Source: Actinomycetota bacterium
GTDB lineage: Bacteria; Actinomycetota; Acidimicrobiia; IMCC26256; PALSA-555
Assembly (NCBI GenBank): GCA_016870355.1
Contig: VGBR01000010.1
Span: 41,886-105,885, forward strand
DNA length: 64,000 nt
Reading direction: 5' to 3'
Made by a program: the position numbers and the translations under genes. Positions 1 to 9,900 of the stretch are shown one piece after another. The notes under the pieces are model-generated. The model did no database searches. It was not told the origin of the DNA and saw only the letters and a list, made by a program, of their open reading frames with translations. How positions within the stretch are numbered: the first letter of the stretch is position 1; the number at the start of each line of letters is the position of its first letter.

Positions 1-577
1 GCTGGCCCTGTGGCAGCAGGTTGAGGTGCTGGATCTTCGCGGCGGTGAACAGCTGCGCTGCGCCGTTCGGGCACGCAGCCACGCACGCGCCGCAACCGAT
101 GCACGCAGCTGCGTCCATCGCGGCGTCCGACACCTCTTTCGGCACGAGGATGAGGTTCGCCTCTGACGCGGTGCCCGTCGGTGCCGTGATGTAGCCACCG
201 GCTTCGACGATCCGGTCGAACGCGGAGCGGTCGACCACCAGGTCCTTGATGATCGGGAAAGCGTTGGCGCGCCACGGCTCGACAGTGATGGTGGCGCCGT
301 CCTCGAACTTGCGCATGTGCAGCTGACACGTGGCGGTGCCCGATTCGGGACCATGCGCGCGCCCGTTGATCATCATCGAGCACGAGCCGCAGATGCCCTC
401 GCGGCAGTCGTGGTCGAACGCGACCGGCTCTTCGCCCTTTTCGATGAGCTGCTCGTTGAGCACGTCGAACAGCTCGAGGAACGACATGTCGGGGCTGACT
501 TCGTCGACCTCGTAGATCTGGAACGAGCCGCCGTCGTTCGGGCTGCGCTGGCGCCAGACGTTGAGCGTCACTTTCAC
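1..577 (-). CDS. sdhB: Succinate dehydrogenase iron-sulfur subunit (3' end truncated by window edge)
   Basis: Minus-strand translation [77 protein letters not shown]...[19 protein letters not shown]; 2Fe-2S and 4Fe-4S cysteine motifs; upstream of the window edge, overlaps sdhA stop. Confidence 0.93.
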   Translation of the reverse strand, partial: MKVTLNVWRQRSPNDGGSFQIYEVDEVSPDMSFLELFDVLNEQLIEKGEEPVAFDHDCREGICGSCSMMINGRAHGPESGTATCQLHMRKFEDGATITVEPWRANAFPIIKDLVVDRSAFDRIVEAGGYITAPTGTASEANLILVPKEVSDAAMDAAACIGCGACVAACPNGAAQLFTAAKIQHLNLLPQGQ

Positions 578-2568
578 TTGTACGACCTCTGGCTCGGGTG
601 GGCGTACTCGAACTCGAGCGCTTCCTTGTGGAGCGCGGGCTGCGCGTGGTCGCCGGTGTGCTCCCACGCGGCGACGTACGAGAACTCGTCGTCGTGGCGG
701 AGTGCCTCGCCGTCTTCGGTCTGGTGCTCGACGCGGAAGTGGCCGCCGCAGCTCTCCTCGCGGTGCAGCGCGTCGCGGCACAGCAGCTCGCCGAACTCGA
801 GGAAGTCGGCAACACGCCCGGCCTTCTCGAGCGACTGGTTGAACGACTCGTTCTCGCCGAGCACTCGCACGTTGCGCCAGAACTCGCTGCGCAGCTCGGG
901 AATCTCGGCGATGGCCTTCTCAAGGCTCTCGGCGCTGCGAGCCATGCCGCAGTCGTCCCACATGATCTTGCCGAGCTCGCGGTGGAACCAGTCGACCGAG
1001 CGCGTGCCCTTCACCGAGAGCATCTGCTTCACCTGGTCGCTCACTGCCGACTCGACCTCGGCGAACGCGGGGTCGTCGGTCGGCACCGGATCCTCACCGA
1101 GCAACGGTGCGAGCCCGTCGCCGATCGTGTTCGGGAGGATGAAGTACCCGTCGGCGAGGCCTTGCATCAGCGCACTCGCCCCGAGTCGGTTGGCCCCGTG
1201 GTCGGAGAAGTTCGCTTCGCCCAGCACGTAGAGGCCGGGCACGTTCGACATCAGGTTGTAGTCAACCCAGAGGCCACCCATCGTGTAGTGGACGGCGGGG
1301 TAGATGCGCATCGGTGCTACGTAGGGGTCTTCGCCGGTGATGCGCTCGTACATCTGCATCAGGTTGTCGTAGCGCTCGTCGATCACATCGCGTCCGACGC
1401 GCGCGATCGCGGTGCTCAGATCGAGGTAGACGCCATTCTTCTGCGGCCCGACACCGCGGCCCGCGTCGACCTCGTGCTTGGCAGCACGGGACGCGACGTC
1501 GCGGGGTACGAGGTTGCCGAACGCGGGGTAGCGGCGCTCGAGGTAGTAGTCGCGCTCTTCCTCGGGGATCTGGTTCGGTGGGCGCTCGTCGCCGAACTCC
1601 TTCGGCACCCAGATGCGACCGTCGTTGCGCAGCGACTCGCTCATCAGCGTGAGCTTCGACTGGAAGTCGTCGCTCGCGGGGATGCAAGTGGGGTGGATCT
1701 GAGTGAAGCATGGGTTTGCCATGTAGGCGCCACGCTTGTGGGCGCGCCAGATCGCGGTGACGTTCGACGCCATCGCGTTGGTAGAAAGGAAGAAGACGTT
1801 GCTGTAGCCGCCCGTCGCGAGCACGACCGCGTGCCCGGAGAACGAGCGCACCGCGCCGCTCACGAGGTTGCGGGTGACGACACCGACTGCACGTCCGTCC
1901 TTGATGACGAGGTCGAGCATCTCGGTGCGCTCGTGGAGCTCGACGTTGCCAAGGTGCACCTGACGGGCAAGTGCCTGGTACGCACCGAGCAGCAGCTGCT
2001 GACCGGTCTGGCCGCGGGCGTAGAACGTGCGCGATACCTGCGCGCCGCCGAACGAGCGGTTGTCGAGCAGGCCGCCGTACTCGCGGGCGAACGGCACGCC
2101 CTGCGCGACGCACTGGTCGATGATGTTCACGCTCAGCTCGGCGAGCCGGTACACGTTGGCCTCGCGGGCGCGGTAGTCGCCGCCCTTGATGGTGTCGTAG
2201 AAGAGACGGTGCACGCTGTCGCCGTCGTTCCGGTAGTTCTTGGCCGCGTTGATCCCACCCTGCGCGGCGATGCTGTGCGCCCGGCGCGGCGAGTCGTGGA
2301 ACGTGATCATCGTGACCGCGTACCCGAGCTCCCCGAGCGTCGCGGCGGCCGACGCGCCAGCGAGACCGCTGCCCACGACCACGATGCGGAACTTCCGCTT
2401 GTTGGCCGGGTTGACGAGCTTCACGTCGAACTTGTGGTTGCTCCACTTGTCGGCGATCGGCCCCTCAGGGATGCGACCGTTGAGTCCGTTGGCCGCGGAG
2501 CCGGCGGCTTTGCCGACCGGCGGAGCAGGAGCCGCAGCTGGTCCAGGCGACCAATGCAGGCGCGTCAT
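574..2568 (-). CDS. sdhA: Succinate dehydrogenase flavoprotein subunit
   Basis: [52 protein letters not shown]... FAD-binding and [11 protein letters not shown] motifs; start at [10 protein letters not shown] rather than the longer ORF start. Confidence 0.95.
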   Translation of the reverse strand: MTRLHWSPGPAAAPAPPVGKAAGSAANGLNGRIPEGPIADKWSNHKFDVKLVNPANKRKFRIVVVGSGLAGASAAATLGELGYAVTMITFHDSPRRAHSIAAQGGINAAKNYRNDGDSVHRLFYDTIKGGDYRAREANVYRLAELSVNIIDQCVAQGVPFAREYGGLLDNRSFGGAQVSRTFYARGQTGQQLLLGAYQALARQVHLGNVELHERTEMLDLVIKDGRAVGVVTRNLVSGAVRSFSGHAVVLATGGYSNVFFLSTNAMASNVTAIWRAHKRGAYMANPCFTQIHPTCIPASDDFQSKLTLMSESLRNDGRIWVPKEFGDERPPNQIPEEERDYYLERRYPAFGNLVPRDVASRAAKHEVDAGRGVGPQKNGVYLDLSTAIARVGRDVIDERYDNLMQMYERITGEDPYVAPMRIYPAVHYTMGGLWVDYNLMSNVPGLYVLGEANFSDHGANRLGASALMQGLADGYFILPNTIGDGLAPLLGEDPVPTDDPAFAEVESAVSDQVKQMLSVKGTRSVDWFHRELGKIMWDDCGMARSAESLEKAIAEIPELRSEFWRNVRVLGENESFNQSLEKAGRVADFLEFGELLCRDALHREESCGGHFRVEHQTEDGEALRHDDEFSYVAAWEHTGDHAQPALHKEALEFEYAHPSQRSYK
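2500..2562 (+). repeat. Repeat family C copy 1, inside 5' coding region of sdhA
   Basis: ccggcggctttgccgaccggcggagcaggagccgcagctggtccaggcgaccaatgcagg aligns with 55671-55731. Confidence 0.65.
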
Positions 2569-3305
2569 GGGTAGATCCCCGTTGTGATGATGAGCGGGAT
2601 CGCCACGTTGCCGGTGGTGATCGCGCCGGCGAAGCCCATCGCGAAGTAGCGCCGCCAGGCGTTGTAGCGGGGGTTGTTGAGACCGAGGCTCTGGAACATC
2701 GACCACGCGCCGTGGAAGATGTGGATGCCGAGCGCGAGATTGGCGACGATGTATGCGATCGCAACCGGGACGCGCTCGAAGCTCGCAATCATGTTTCGAT
2801 AGACGTTGCCGCTCTCGTATCCCGGGTTCACCGTCCCGAACGTGAGGTCGAGTAGGTGGAAGATCACGAAGAGGAGGACGATGACGCCGGTCCAACGCAT
2901 CGTGCGAGAGGCGAAGTCGGCAGCCACGTAGTCGCGCGGGGACCGGTAGGCCTGGGGACGGGCGCGGCGGTTCATCATCGTCAGCTGGTAGGCCGCGACG
3001 ATGTGGATGACGAACGCGCCAAGCAGCACGATCCGCATGCCCCAGAGCAACACCTCGTGGGGGAGTGCGGGCTCGCCGAGCTCGCGCAGCCACTCGGCGT
3101 AGTGGTTGATGTCGTCCTTGCCGAGGAAGACCTTCAGGTTCCCGACGAGGTGCGCGAGCACGTAGCCGAGCAAGATGATGCCGCTGATCGCCATGAGCCA
3201 CTTCTTGGCGATGGCGGAGCGGTAGAAGGTGACGACGAACGGCGCGGGGCGACGACGCGTGCTCGCTGGAGCGTCGGTCAGATCCCCCGCGACTTTCGTC
3301 ATCAT
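2565..3305 (-). CDS. sdhC: Succinate dehydrogenase cytochrome b558-type membrane subunit
   Basis: Multi-TM protein [11 protein letters not shown]...[29 protein letters not shown]...; 4-nt overlap with sdhA. Confidence 0.88.
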   Translation of the reverse strand: MMTKVAGDLTDAPASTRRRPAPFVVTFYRSAIAKKWLMAISGIILLGYVLAHLVGNLKVFLGKDDINHYAEWLRELGEPALPHEVLLWGMRIVLLGAFVIHIVAAYQLTMMNRRARPQAYRSPRDYVAADFASRTMRWTGVIVLLFVIFHLLDLTFGTVNPGYESGNVYRNMIASFERVPVAIAYIVANLALGIHIFHGAWSMFQSLGLNNPRYNAWRRYFAMGFAGAITTGNVAIPLIITTGIYP

Positions 3306-3390
3306 TCCTCCCGGCCAGCGTTCGGCCAGCACTTCGACGCTAGCGCCAGAAGTTGCCGAATTTCCGATCCGGGTATGCACTGGGCAATGC

Positions 3391-3453
3391 AACGGCGGCT
3401 TTGCCGACCGCTGCATTTCGCGAGAGTCCGAAGCTTGCGAGGGCGACCAGAGA
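3391..3453 (+). repeat. Repeat family C copy 2 (intergenic)
   Basis: aacggcggctttgccgaccgctgcatttcgcgagagtccgaagcttgcgagggcgaccagag. Confidence 0.6.
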
Positions 3454-3497
3454 AGCCGGGTACGCTCCCGCGCCGTCCCCCGAAGGAGCACGCATCC

Positions 3498-4910
3498 ATG
3501 ACTCGACCCGGCACCCTCGGTGAGCTTCGTGCGAGCGGTTGGGTGTCGCGGCCCGTCAAGCAGGAAGTGCGCGAGAACGCGGTGCGGCGCATCAGCGAGC
3601 GCCAGCCCGTCGTCAGCGGTGTCGTCGGCTACGAGGAGACCGTGCTCCCGCAGCTCGAGAACGCGCTGCTCGCGAGCCACGACGTGATCTTCCTCGGTGA
3701 GCGCGGGCAGGCGAAGACCCGCATGATCCGCTCGCTCATCGGTCTGCTCGACGAGTGGGTGCCGATCGTCGCCGGCAGCGAGATCAACGACGATCCGTAC
3801 GAGCCCATCTCGCACCACGCGCGTGTGCTCGTGGCCGAACGAGGCGACGAAGCGCCCATCGAGTGGGTGCACCGCGAGCGCCGCTTCGGCGAGAAGCTCG
3901 CGACGCCCGACACGTCGATCGCCGACCTCATCGGCGAGGTCGACCCGATCAAGGTGGCCGAGGGCCGGTACCTGTCCGACGAGCTCACGATCCACTACGG
4001 CCTCGTGCCGCGGACCAACCGCGGCATCTTCTCGATCAACGAGCTCCCCGACCTCGCCGAGCGCATCCAGGTGGGCCTGCTCAACGTGCTCGAGGAGCGC
4101 GACGTGCAGATCCGGGGCTACAAGATCCGGCTGCCGCTCGACCTGATGCTCGTGGCGTCGGCCAACCCCGAGGACTACACGAACCGGGGGCGCATCATCA
4201 CCCCGCTCAAGGACCGATTCGGCGCCCAGATCCGCACGCACTACCCGCTCGACGTCGACATCGAGATGGACGTCGTCGAGCAGGAGGCGGTGATCCACGA
4301 GCCCGACGGCGTGCGCGTGTCGGTGCCGCCGTTCATGGCCGAGATCGTCTCGGAGATGAGCCAGCAGGCGCGCCGCTCACCGCACATCAACCAGCGGTCG
4401 GGCGTGTCGGTGCGCATGTCGGTCGCGAACTACGAGACGCTCGTGGCCAACGCGACGCGTCGGGCGCTGCGCAACGGTGAAGACGAGGTCGTGCCGCGGG
4501 TCAGCGACCTCGAGTCGCTGGCGTCGAGCACGGCCGGGAAGCTCGAGTTCGAGACCGTCGACGACGGGCGCGAGGAGCAGGTGCTCGAGCGAGTCGTCAA
4601 GGCAGCCGTGCTGGAGACGTTCCGCGCGAACTGCAAGCCCGAGAAGATGACTGAGCTCGTCACTGCGTTCGACGAGGGGCTCATCGTGCACACCGGCGAC
4701 GACGTGCCCGCCGCGGAGTATGCCAAGTTGCTGTCCGATCTTCCGGGTCTGCGCGGCACGCTCAAGGACCTCGAAGTGGGGGAGACGCCCGCCGGTGTCG
4801 CGTCGGCCGTCGAGTTCATCCTCGAGGGCTTGCACCTCTCGAAGCGGCTCAACAAGGACGCCACTGGAGGCAAGGCCGCGTACCGCGGTCGCGGCGGACC
4901 GACGAGCTAG
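3498..4910 (+). CDS. MoxR/Mg-chelatase ChlI-like AAA+ ATPase
   Basis: FLGERGQAKTRMIRSLIGLLDEW Walker A-like, SINELPDLAERIQVGLLNVLEERDVQIRGY, LVASANPEDYTNRGRIITPLKDRFG. Confidence 0.85.
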   Translation: MTRPGTLGELRASGWVSRPVKQEVRENAVRRISERQPVVSGVVGYEETVLPQLENALLASHDVIFLGERGQAKTRMIRSLIGLLDEWVPIVAGSEINDDPYEPISHHARVLVAERGDEAPIEWVHRERRFGEKLATPDTSIADLIGEVDPIKVAEGRYLSDELTIHYGLVPRTNRGIFSINELPDLAERIQVGLLNVLEERDVQIRGYKIRLPLDLMLVASANPEDYTNRGRIITPLKDRFGAQIRTHYPLDVDIEMDVVEQEAVIHEPDGVRVSVPPFMAEIVSEMSQQARRSPHINQRSGVSVRMSVANYETLVANATRRALRNGEDEVVPRVSDLESLASSTAGKLEFETVDDGREEQVLERVVKAAVLETFRANCKPEKMTELVTAFDEGLIVHTGDDVPAAEYAKLLSDLPGLRGTLKDLEVGETPAGVASAVEFILEGLHLSKRLNKDATGGKAAYRGRGGPTS

Positions 4911-5266
4911 AAGCCGCCGCCGCTGTCGTACACACCGCACGCCTGGTTGGCGTAGCGGTTCACGTCGTCGACGGCCTCACGCACGGCGGGATCGTCCCTG
5001 ATCGACGGATCGTCCTCGACGCGCTCGAGTGAGTCGAAGAACAGCGCGGCGTCGTCCTCGATGTCGGGCGGCGCGGTGCGGGCGAGCTCGGCGACGAGCT
5101 CGATCTGACGCTCGAGGTCGACCTTGCCCTGCTCGAGCTCACGCTCCAAGTGGCTGTCGTACCGATCCGCAGCCCGGCAGAACGCCTTCGACGCCTCCAG
5201 CTGCTCGGACGACGAACACCCGGCAACGAGCAACACCGTCACCAGAAGGAGACCGATCCGCCGCAC
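4907..5266 (-). CDS. Small putative lipoprotein
   Basis: GTG start VRRIGLLLVTVLLVAGCSSSEQ lipobox, 119 aa, hydrophilic remainder. Confidence 0.65.
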   Translation of the reverse strand: MRRIGLLLVTVLLVAGCSSSEQLEASKAFCRAADRYDSHLERELEQGKVDLERQIELVAELARTAPPDIEDDAALFFDSLERVEDDPSIRDDPAVREAVDDVNRYANQACGVYDSGGGF

Positions 5267-5341
5267 GTCGTCAGTCTCTCTGCCCGTTCTCGCCTCACCC
5301 CAATCGAGCGGCCCGTGGCGAGGTGCGGGATACGGTGGCGG

Positions 5342-7372
5342 ATGGCGTTGTTGGGCCGTCGCCGCAGGGATCGCGACAAGCGGGGGTTCCGCTATTCCGC
5401 ATGGGATGGCACCCAACGGGGGTTCGACCTCGACGCCGACGCGCTGCTCGACGAGATGACCGACGACCTGCTGTACCACGGCGACCTGCACGCGTCGCTG
5501 CGTCGTCTCATGCAGCAGGGGATGCAGGACCGCAACGGCGAGCAGCTGATGGGCTTGCGCGACATGCTCCAGAAGCTGCGCGAGCGCCGCAAGGAGATGC
5601 TCGAGCACTACGACCTCGGCGGCGTCTATGAGGAGATCGCGGAGCAGCTGCGCGAGATCGTGGACCAGGAGCGCGAAGGCATCGAACGGCGCATCGACGA
5701 AGCGCTCCAGTCCGGTGACCGCCGCCGCCAGGAGATCGTCGACGACCTCGCCAAGGAGCGCCGCGAGCAGCTCGATCAGCTCCCGCCCGACCTCGCCGGC
5801 AAGGTCGAGTCGCTCCAGCAGTACGACTGGATGGACGACGCGGCGCGCCAGCGGTTCGAAGAGCTGATGGAACAGCTCAAGAACCAGCTGATGCAGAGCT
5901 ACTTCAACCAGATGTCCGAAGGCATGCAGAACATGGATCCCGAGCGCATACAGCGGATGAAGGACATGATGGCCGAGCTCAACCAGATGCTCGAACAGCG
6001 CGAGCGCGGCGAGGAACCCGACTTCAAGGGCTTCATGGAGCGCTACGGCGACTTCTTCCCGCAGAACCCGCAGTCACTCGACGAGCTGCTCGAGCAGATG
6101 GCGCAGTCGATGGCGCAGATGCAGCAGCTGCTCAACTCGATGACGCCCGAGCAGCGCGCGCAGCTCCAAGGCCTGGCCGAATCGCTGCTCGAAGACATGG
6201 ACCTGAGGTGGCAGGTCGACCAGCTCTCACGCAACCTCCAGCAGGCGTTCCCCAACCTGCCGTGGGAGCGCAGCATGAACTTCCAGGGCGACAACCCACT
6301 CTCCATGGGTCAGATGCCGGGCCTGCTTGACGCGCTCGGCGACATGGACGACCTCGAGCACCTGCTCCGCCAGGCCACGCAGCCCGGTGAGCTGGCCGAG
6401 GTCGACATCGATCGCGCCCGCGACCTTCTCGGCGACGACGCAGCCCGGTCACTCGAGCGACTGGCCGAGCTGGCCCGCATGCTCGAAGAGGCCGGCCTGA
6501 TCGAGCAGCGCGAAGGCCGGATGGAGCTCACGCCCCGAGGCATCCGGGCCATCGGCCAGAAGGCGCTCGGTGATCTGTTCCGCAAGCTCATGAAGGACCG
6601 GGCCGGCAGGCACGACGTCGAGCGCACCGGCGTGGGGCACGACCCGGCGTACGAGCACAAGCCCTACGAGTGGGGCGACCCGTTCCACCTCAACGTCGAG
6701 GAGACGGTCAAGAACGCGATCTGGCGCCAGGGCTCGGGCACGCCCGTGCGTCTCACGCCCGACGACTTCGAGGTCGAGCGCACCGAGGTCGTGTCGCGCA
6801 GCGCGACGGTGCTGCTGCTCGACGTCTCGCTTTCGATGCCGATGCGCGACAACTTCCTGTCGGCGAAGAAGGTCGCGATGGCGTTGCACGCGCTCATCAC
6901 GAGCCAGTTCCCGCGCGACTACTTCGGTCTCGTGAGCTTTGGACGAGTCGCGCGCGAGGTGCCGCCCGACCGTCTGCCCGAGATGAGCTGGGACTTCGAG
7001 TGGGGCACCAACATGCACCACGCGCTCCTGCTCGCGCGCCGGATGCTGTCGAAGCAGACGGGCACGAAGCAGGTGATCATGGTCACCGACGGGGAGCCGA
7101 CTGCGCACATCATGCCGAACGGTCACCCCGACTTTCAGTACCCGCCGTCACCTACGACGATCGAGGAGACGCTGAAGGAAGTGATGCGGTGCACGCGTGA
7201 CGGCATCCGCATCAACACCTTCATGCTCGACGAGAGCTACTACCTCCGGAACTTCGTCGAGCGCATGATGCAGCTGAACCGTGGCCGCGCGTTCTTCACG
7301 ACGCCCGACACCCTCGGCGACTACGTGCTCGTCGACTTCCTCGAACAACGCCGCTCGCGCAAAGCGAGCTAA
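5342..7372 (+). CDS. VWA (von Willebrand A) domain protein, probable partner of the upstream AAA+ ATPase
   Basis: C-terminal VLLLDVSLSMPMRDNF (MIDAS DxSxS) and MVTDGEPTAHI; long charged helical central region. Confidence 0.85.
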   Translation: MALLGRRRRDRDKRGFRYSAWDGTQRGFDLDADALLDEMTDDLLYHGDLHASLRRLMQQGMQDRNGEQLMGLRDMLQKLRERRKEMLEHYDLGGVYEEIAEQLREIVDQEREGIERRIDEALQSGDRRRQEIVDDLAKERREQLDQLPPDLAGKVESLQQYDWMDDAARQRFEELMEQLKNQLMQSYFNQMSEGMQNMDPERIQRMKDMMAELNQMLEQRERGEEPDFKGFMERYGDFFPQNPQSLDELLEQMAQSMAQMQQLLNSMTPEQRAQLQGLAESLLEDMDLRWQVDQLSRNLQQAFPNLPWERSMNFQGDNPLSMGQMPGLLDALGDMDDLEHLLRQATQPGELAEVDIDRARDLLGDDAARSLERLAELARMLEEAGLIEQREGRMELTPRGIRAIGQKALGDLFRKLMKDRAGRHDVERTGVGHDPAYEHKPYEWGDPFHLNVEETVKNAIWRQGSGTPVRLTPDDFEVERTEVVSRSATVLLLDVSLSMPMRDNFLSAKKVAMALHALITSQFPRDYFGLVSFGRVAREVPPDRLPEMSWDFEWGTNMHHALLLARRMLSKQTGTKQVIMVTDGEPTAHIMPNGHPDFQYPPSPTTIEETLKEVMRCTRDGIRINTFMLDESYYLRNFVERMMQLNRGRAFFTTPDTLGDYVLVDFLEQRRSRKAS

Positions 7373-7539
7373 CGCTAGAGATTTGAGAACGTACGCACGA
7401 GTCCGAGCACGATCCAGAGCATCGCCAACAGCGAACAGTACGAGCCCGCAGCGGCAGGCGGCAGGCGGCAGCCGGCCTGAAGACGTCGATGAGGTTCTTG
7501 AGGTAGGGCACGTCTTGGGTGACGCGGTCGTGCGCGAGC

Positions 7540-7851
7540 TCAAGTGATCGGGAACCACCACAGCATCGACATCAAGCCGATCAACAGCGCCATCGAACCG
7601 AGCACCACGCCGGCGATCGCCTGGTACCGACCTTGGCGCTCGGTCGCGCTCGCGGTCGCCGCGCAGCCGATCCACCCGAGGACGACGGCGATGAACCCCA
7701 GCGGGACGCTCAACAGCCAGAGGATCGATGCGACGAGACCGACGATCCCGCAGATCAGTGAGGCGAGCGCGACACCGGTGCGTTGCGGCGGTGCGTAGGC
7801 CGGGGGGTACGGCGGATGCTGCGGGTACGGGGACTCGACGGGAGCGGTCAT
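7540..7851 (-). CDS. DUF4190-like two-TM protein
   Basis: MTAPVESPYPQHPPYPPAYAPPQRTGVALASLICGIVGLVASILWLLSVPLGFIAVVLGWIGC; Pro-rich N-term plus two TM helices. Confidence 0.75.
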   Translation of the reverse strand: MTAPVESPYPQHPPYPPAYAPPQRTGVALASLICGIVGLVASILWLLSVPLGFIAVVLGWIGCAATASATERQGRYQAIAGVVLGSMALLIGLMSMLWWFPIT

Positions 7852-7940
7852 GGCTTCCTCCAGACATCAGGTGATGACCGGGGAAGCGCGTGCCGCGGGG
7901 ACGACGGAACCGGGACCCCGCGCTGGCTCAGCCGTGACCT

Positions 7941-8474
7941 CTAGCCCGACAGTTCTCGTTCGTAGGCGGCGAGGGTGGCGTCGTCGAAGCAGACGAACCT
8001 GATCAGCTGGATCCCGGGCGGGGCGTCGTGGCGGCAGGTGCGTACGGCCACCTCCGTGGCCTCCACCAGCGGGTAGCGGTAGATCCCGGTGCTGATGGCC
8101 GGGAAGGCGATCGACTGGGCGCCGGCCTCCGCGGCCACTTCGAGGGACCGGCGGTAGGCCGATGCCAGCAGCTCGGGCTCGTCCTGCTCGCCGCCCGACC
8201 ACACCGGCCCGACGGCGTGGACGATGAAGCGGGCCGGGAGGGCGAACCCAGGCGTCACCACGGCGCCGCCGGTGGGGCAGCCACCGATCGCCGAGCAGGC
8301 CTCGGCCAGTCCGGGCCCGGCGGCGGCGAAGATCGCCCCGCAGACCCCGGCGCCACGGGCCAACCCGGCGTTGGCGGCGTTCACGACGGCGTCCGTGGCC
8401 TCCGCGGTGATGTCGCCCAGGGCGGCGCGGAGGCGGGGTGGCACACCTCCACGGTAGGGCCGACCGGCGCACAT
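7941..8474 (-). CDS. Macro domain protein (ADP-ribose/O-acetyl-ADP-ribose deacetylase-like)
   Basis: LGDITAEATDAVVNAANAGLARGAGVCGAIFAAAG...FPAISTGIYRYPLVEA macro-domain motifs. Confidence 0.9.
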   Translation of the reverse strand: MCAGRPYRGGVPPRLRAALGDITAEATDAVVNAANAGLARGAGVCGAIFAAAGPGLAEACSAIGGCPTGGAVVTPGFALPARFIVHAVGPVWSGGEQDEPELLASAYRRSLEVAAEAGAQSIAFPAISTGIYRYPLVEATEVAVRTCRHDAPPGIQLIRFVCFDDATLAAYERELSG

Positions 8475-8637
8475 GGCGTCAGATCAACGCTCGCGCCGAA
8501 GAAATCTCACCGGAAAAACGGATAAAACCGGACAATTGCCCGCGGGACGTGCAAGTTCCCCTTGCGCCCGCTCGTCGGGCTGGGTCAGAGTAACACTGTT
8601 GTAATTCCATCGGGGTCATTCGGAGAGGGAACAGCCG

Positions 8638-8934
8638 GTGAACGTGACGGATTTCATCCAGCTGGTGCAGGCCGAGAGCGACGAGAGCAGCCAGCGCTGG
8701 CAAGAGCGGGCCAACTGCCTGGGGGTCGATCCCGACCTCTTCTTCCCGGAGCGCGGGGCGTCTACCCGTGAGGCCAAGGCCGTCTGCCGGGGCTGCGAGG
8801 TTCGGGTCGAGTGCCTCGAGTACGCCCTAGCCCACAGCGAGAAGTTCGGGATCTGGGGTGGCCTCAGCGAGCGGGAACGGAGACGAGTTCGCCGCCAGCG
8901 GGCCCTGGAGCGCCGCCGCCTCGCCAGCGCCTAG
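8638..8934 (+). CDS. WhiB-family transcriptional regulator
   Basis: Four conserved Cys (ANC...AVCRGCEVRVEC) and GIWGGLSERERRR. Confidence 0.93.
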   Translation: MNVTDFIQLVQAESDESSQRWQERANCLGVDPDLFFPERGASTREAKAVCRGCEVRVECLEYALAHSEKFGIWGGLSERERRRVRRQRALERRRLASA

Positions 8935-8950
8935 GCCAGCGCCGACCCGG

Positions 8951-9021
8951 GGCTAGGCGCTCGGTGGGGCTTCGCCTCCCGAGCGCCGGCAGGAGCCGGA
9001 GCTTGCGGAGGCGACCAGAGA
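8951..9021 (+). repeat. Repeat family C-like copy 3 (intergenic, hairpin-forming)
   Basis: ggcgctcggtggggcttcgcctcccgagcgccggcaggagccggagcttgcggaggcgaccagag; GGCGCTCGG/CCGAGCGCC stem. Confidence 0.6.
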
Positions 9022-9022
9022 T

Positions 9023-9883
9023 CTAAGTCTGGGTCTGGGCCCGGGCGACGACCCGGGCCTCGATGGTCTGGCGGTCCTCGAGGCCCGACCACGCTCGGAA
9101 CTCGGTCGAGCAGCGCTCGAGCTCCGCCCTCGGCATCAGGCCGACGAGCTCCACCCGGGTGATCTCCCAGTCGTCCTTGCCCGCCAACCGGCGGACCGTC
9201 GTGACGGCGTCCTGCACCCCTGTCACCGGCAGGTCGACCAGGTTCATCGACACCTGCGCCGCACCTTCGGACTCCATCAGCAGACCCAGCGCCCGTACGC
9301 CCGGCATCCCGCCGTCGAGCTCGCGCACCTCTCTGGCCAGACGACGAGCCACGAGCACATCGTTGGTGTCGAGCCAGCAGTTCACCGCGACCAGCGGCGG
9401 CCGGGCCCCGACGGCCACGGCCCCGAGCGTCGGGTGCGGGTGTGCCGGGCCGATGTCGGGTGTCCGCTTGGTGAACGCGTCGGCTCGCAGCTCTGGCAGC
9501 GATCGCCGCTTCGGGTCCGCGTCGTCGTAGAAGAAGACCGGCACCGCGAGCTCTTCGACGGCCCACAACGCGAAGGCCGCGGCCGCGTCGGCCGCGATGT
9601 CGGGGTCCTCCTCGAGCGCGACGAACGGCACGACGTCGATCACGCCGACCCGCGGGTGCACACCCTCGTGTGCGGTGAGATCGACTCGCGCCGCCGCCAC
9701 CTGCGCGAGCGCGCACACGGCCGTCTCGCTGTCACGCAGACCGGGTCCGGCCAACGTGAACACGGAACGGTGGTGGTCTTGATCGGAGTGCACGTCGAGC
9801 AGCGAGTCGCCGCACGCGGCCGCCAGCGCGTCGAGCACGGCCGCGTCGCGACCCTCCGCGATGTTCGGCACGCACTCGAGCAT
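9023..9883 (-). CDS. Glutamate formimidoyltransferase
   Basis: MLECVPNIAEGRD...DVHSDQDHHRSVFTLAG...AHEGVHPRVGVIDVVPF. Confidence 0.9.
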   Translation of the reverse strand: MLECVPNIAEGRDAAVLDALAAACGDSLLDVHSDQDHHRSVFTLAGPGLRDSETAVCALAQVAAARVDLTAHEGVHPRVGVIDVVPFVALEEDPDIAADAAAAFALWAVEELAVPVFFYDDADPKRRSLPELRADAFTKRTPDIGPAHPHPTLGAVAVGARPPLVAVNCWLDTNDVLVARRLAREVRELDGGMPGVRALGLLMESEGAAQVSMNLVDLPVTGVQDAVTTVRRLAGKDDWEITRVELVGLMPRAELERCSTEFRAWSGLEDRQTIEARVVARAQTQT

Positions 9884-9900
9884 GTCTCTAGTCTGCCGAA

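Noticed and set aside
598-2574. Long plus-strand ORF (658 aa) opposite sdhA
   Set aside because: Antisense frame of a well-supported sdhA in high-GC DNA; composition is typical of a spurious frame and no family motif is present.
2856-3497. N-terminal extension of the AAA+ ATPase ORF back to 2856
   Set aside because: Runs antisense through sdhC; the real start is the ATG at 3498 with upstream purine-rich sequence.
8562-8637. Short dyad AACACTGTT upstream of whiB as an operator
   Set aside because: Too short and imperfect to support without comparative data.
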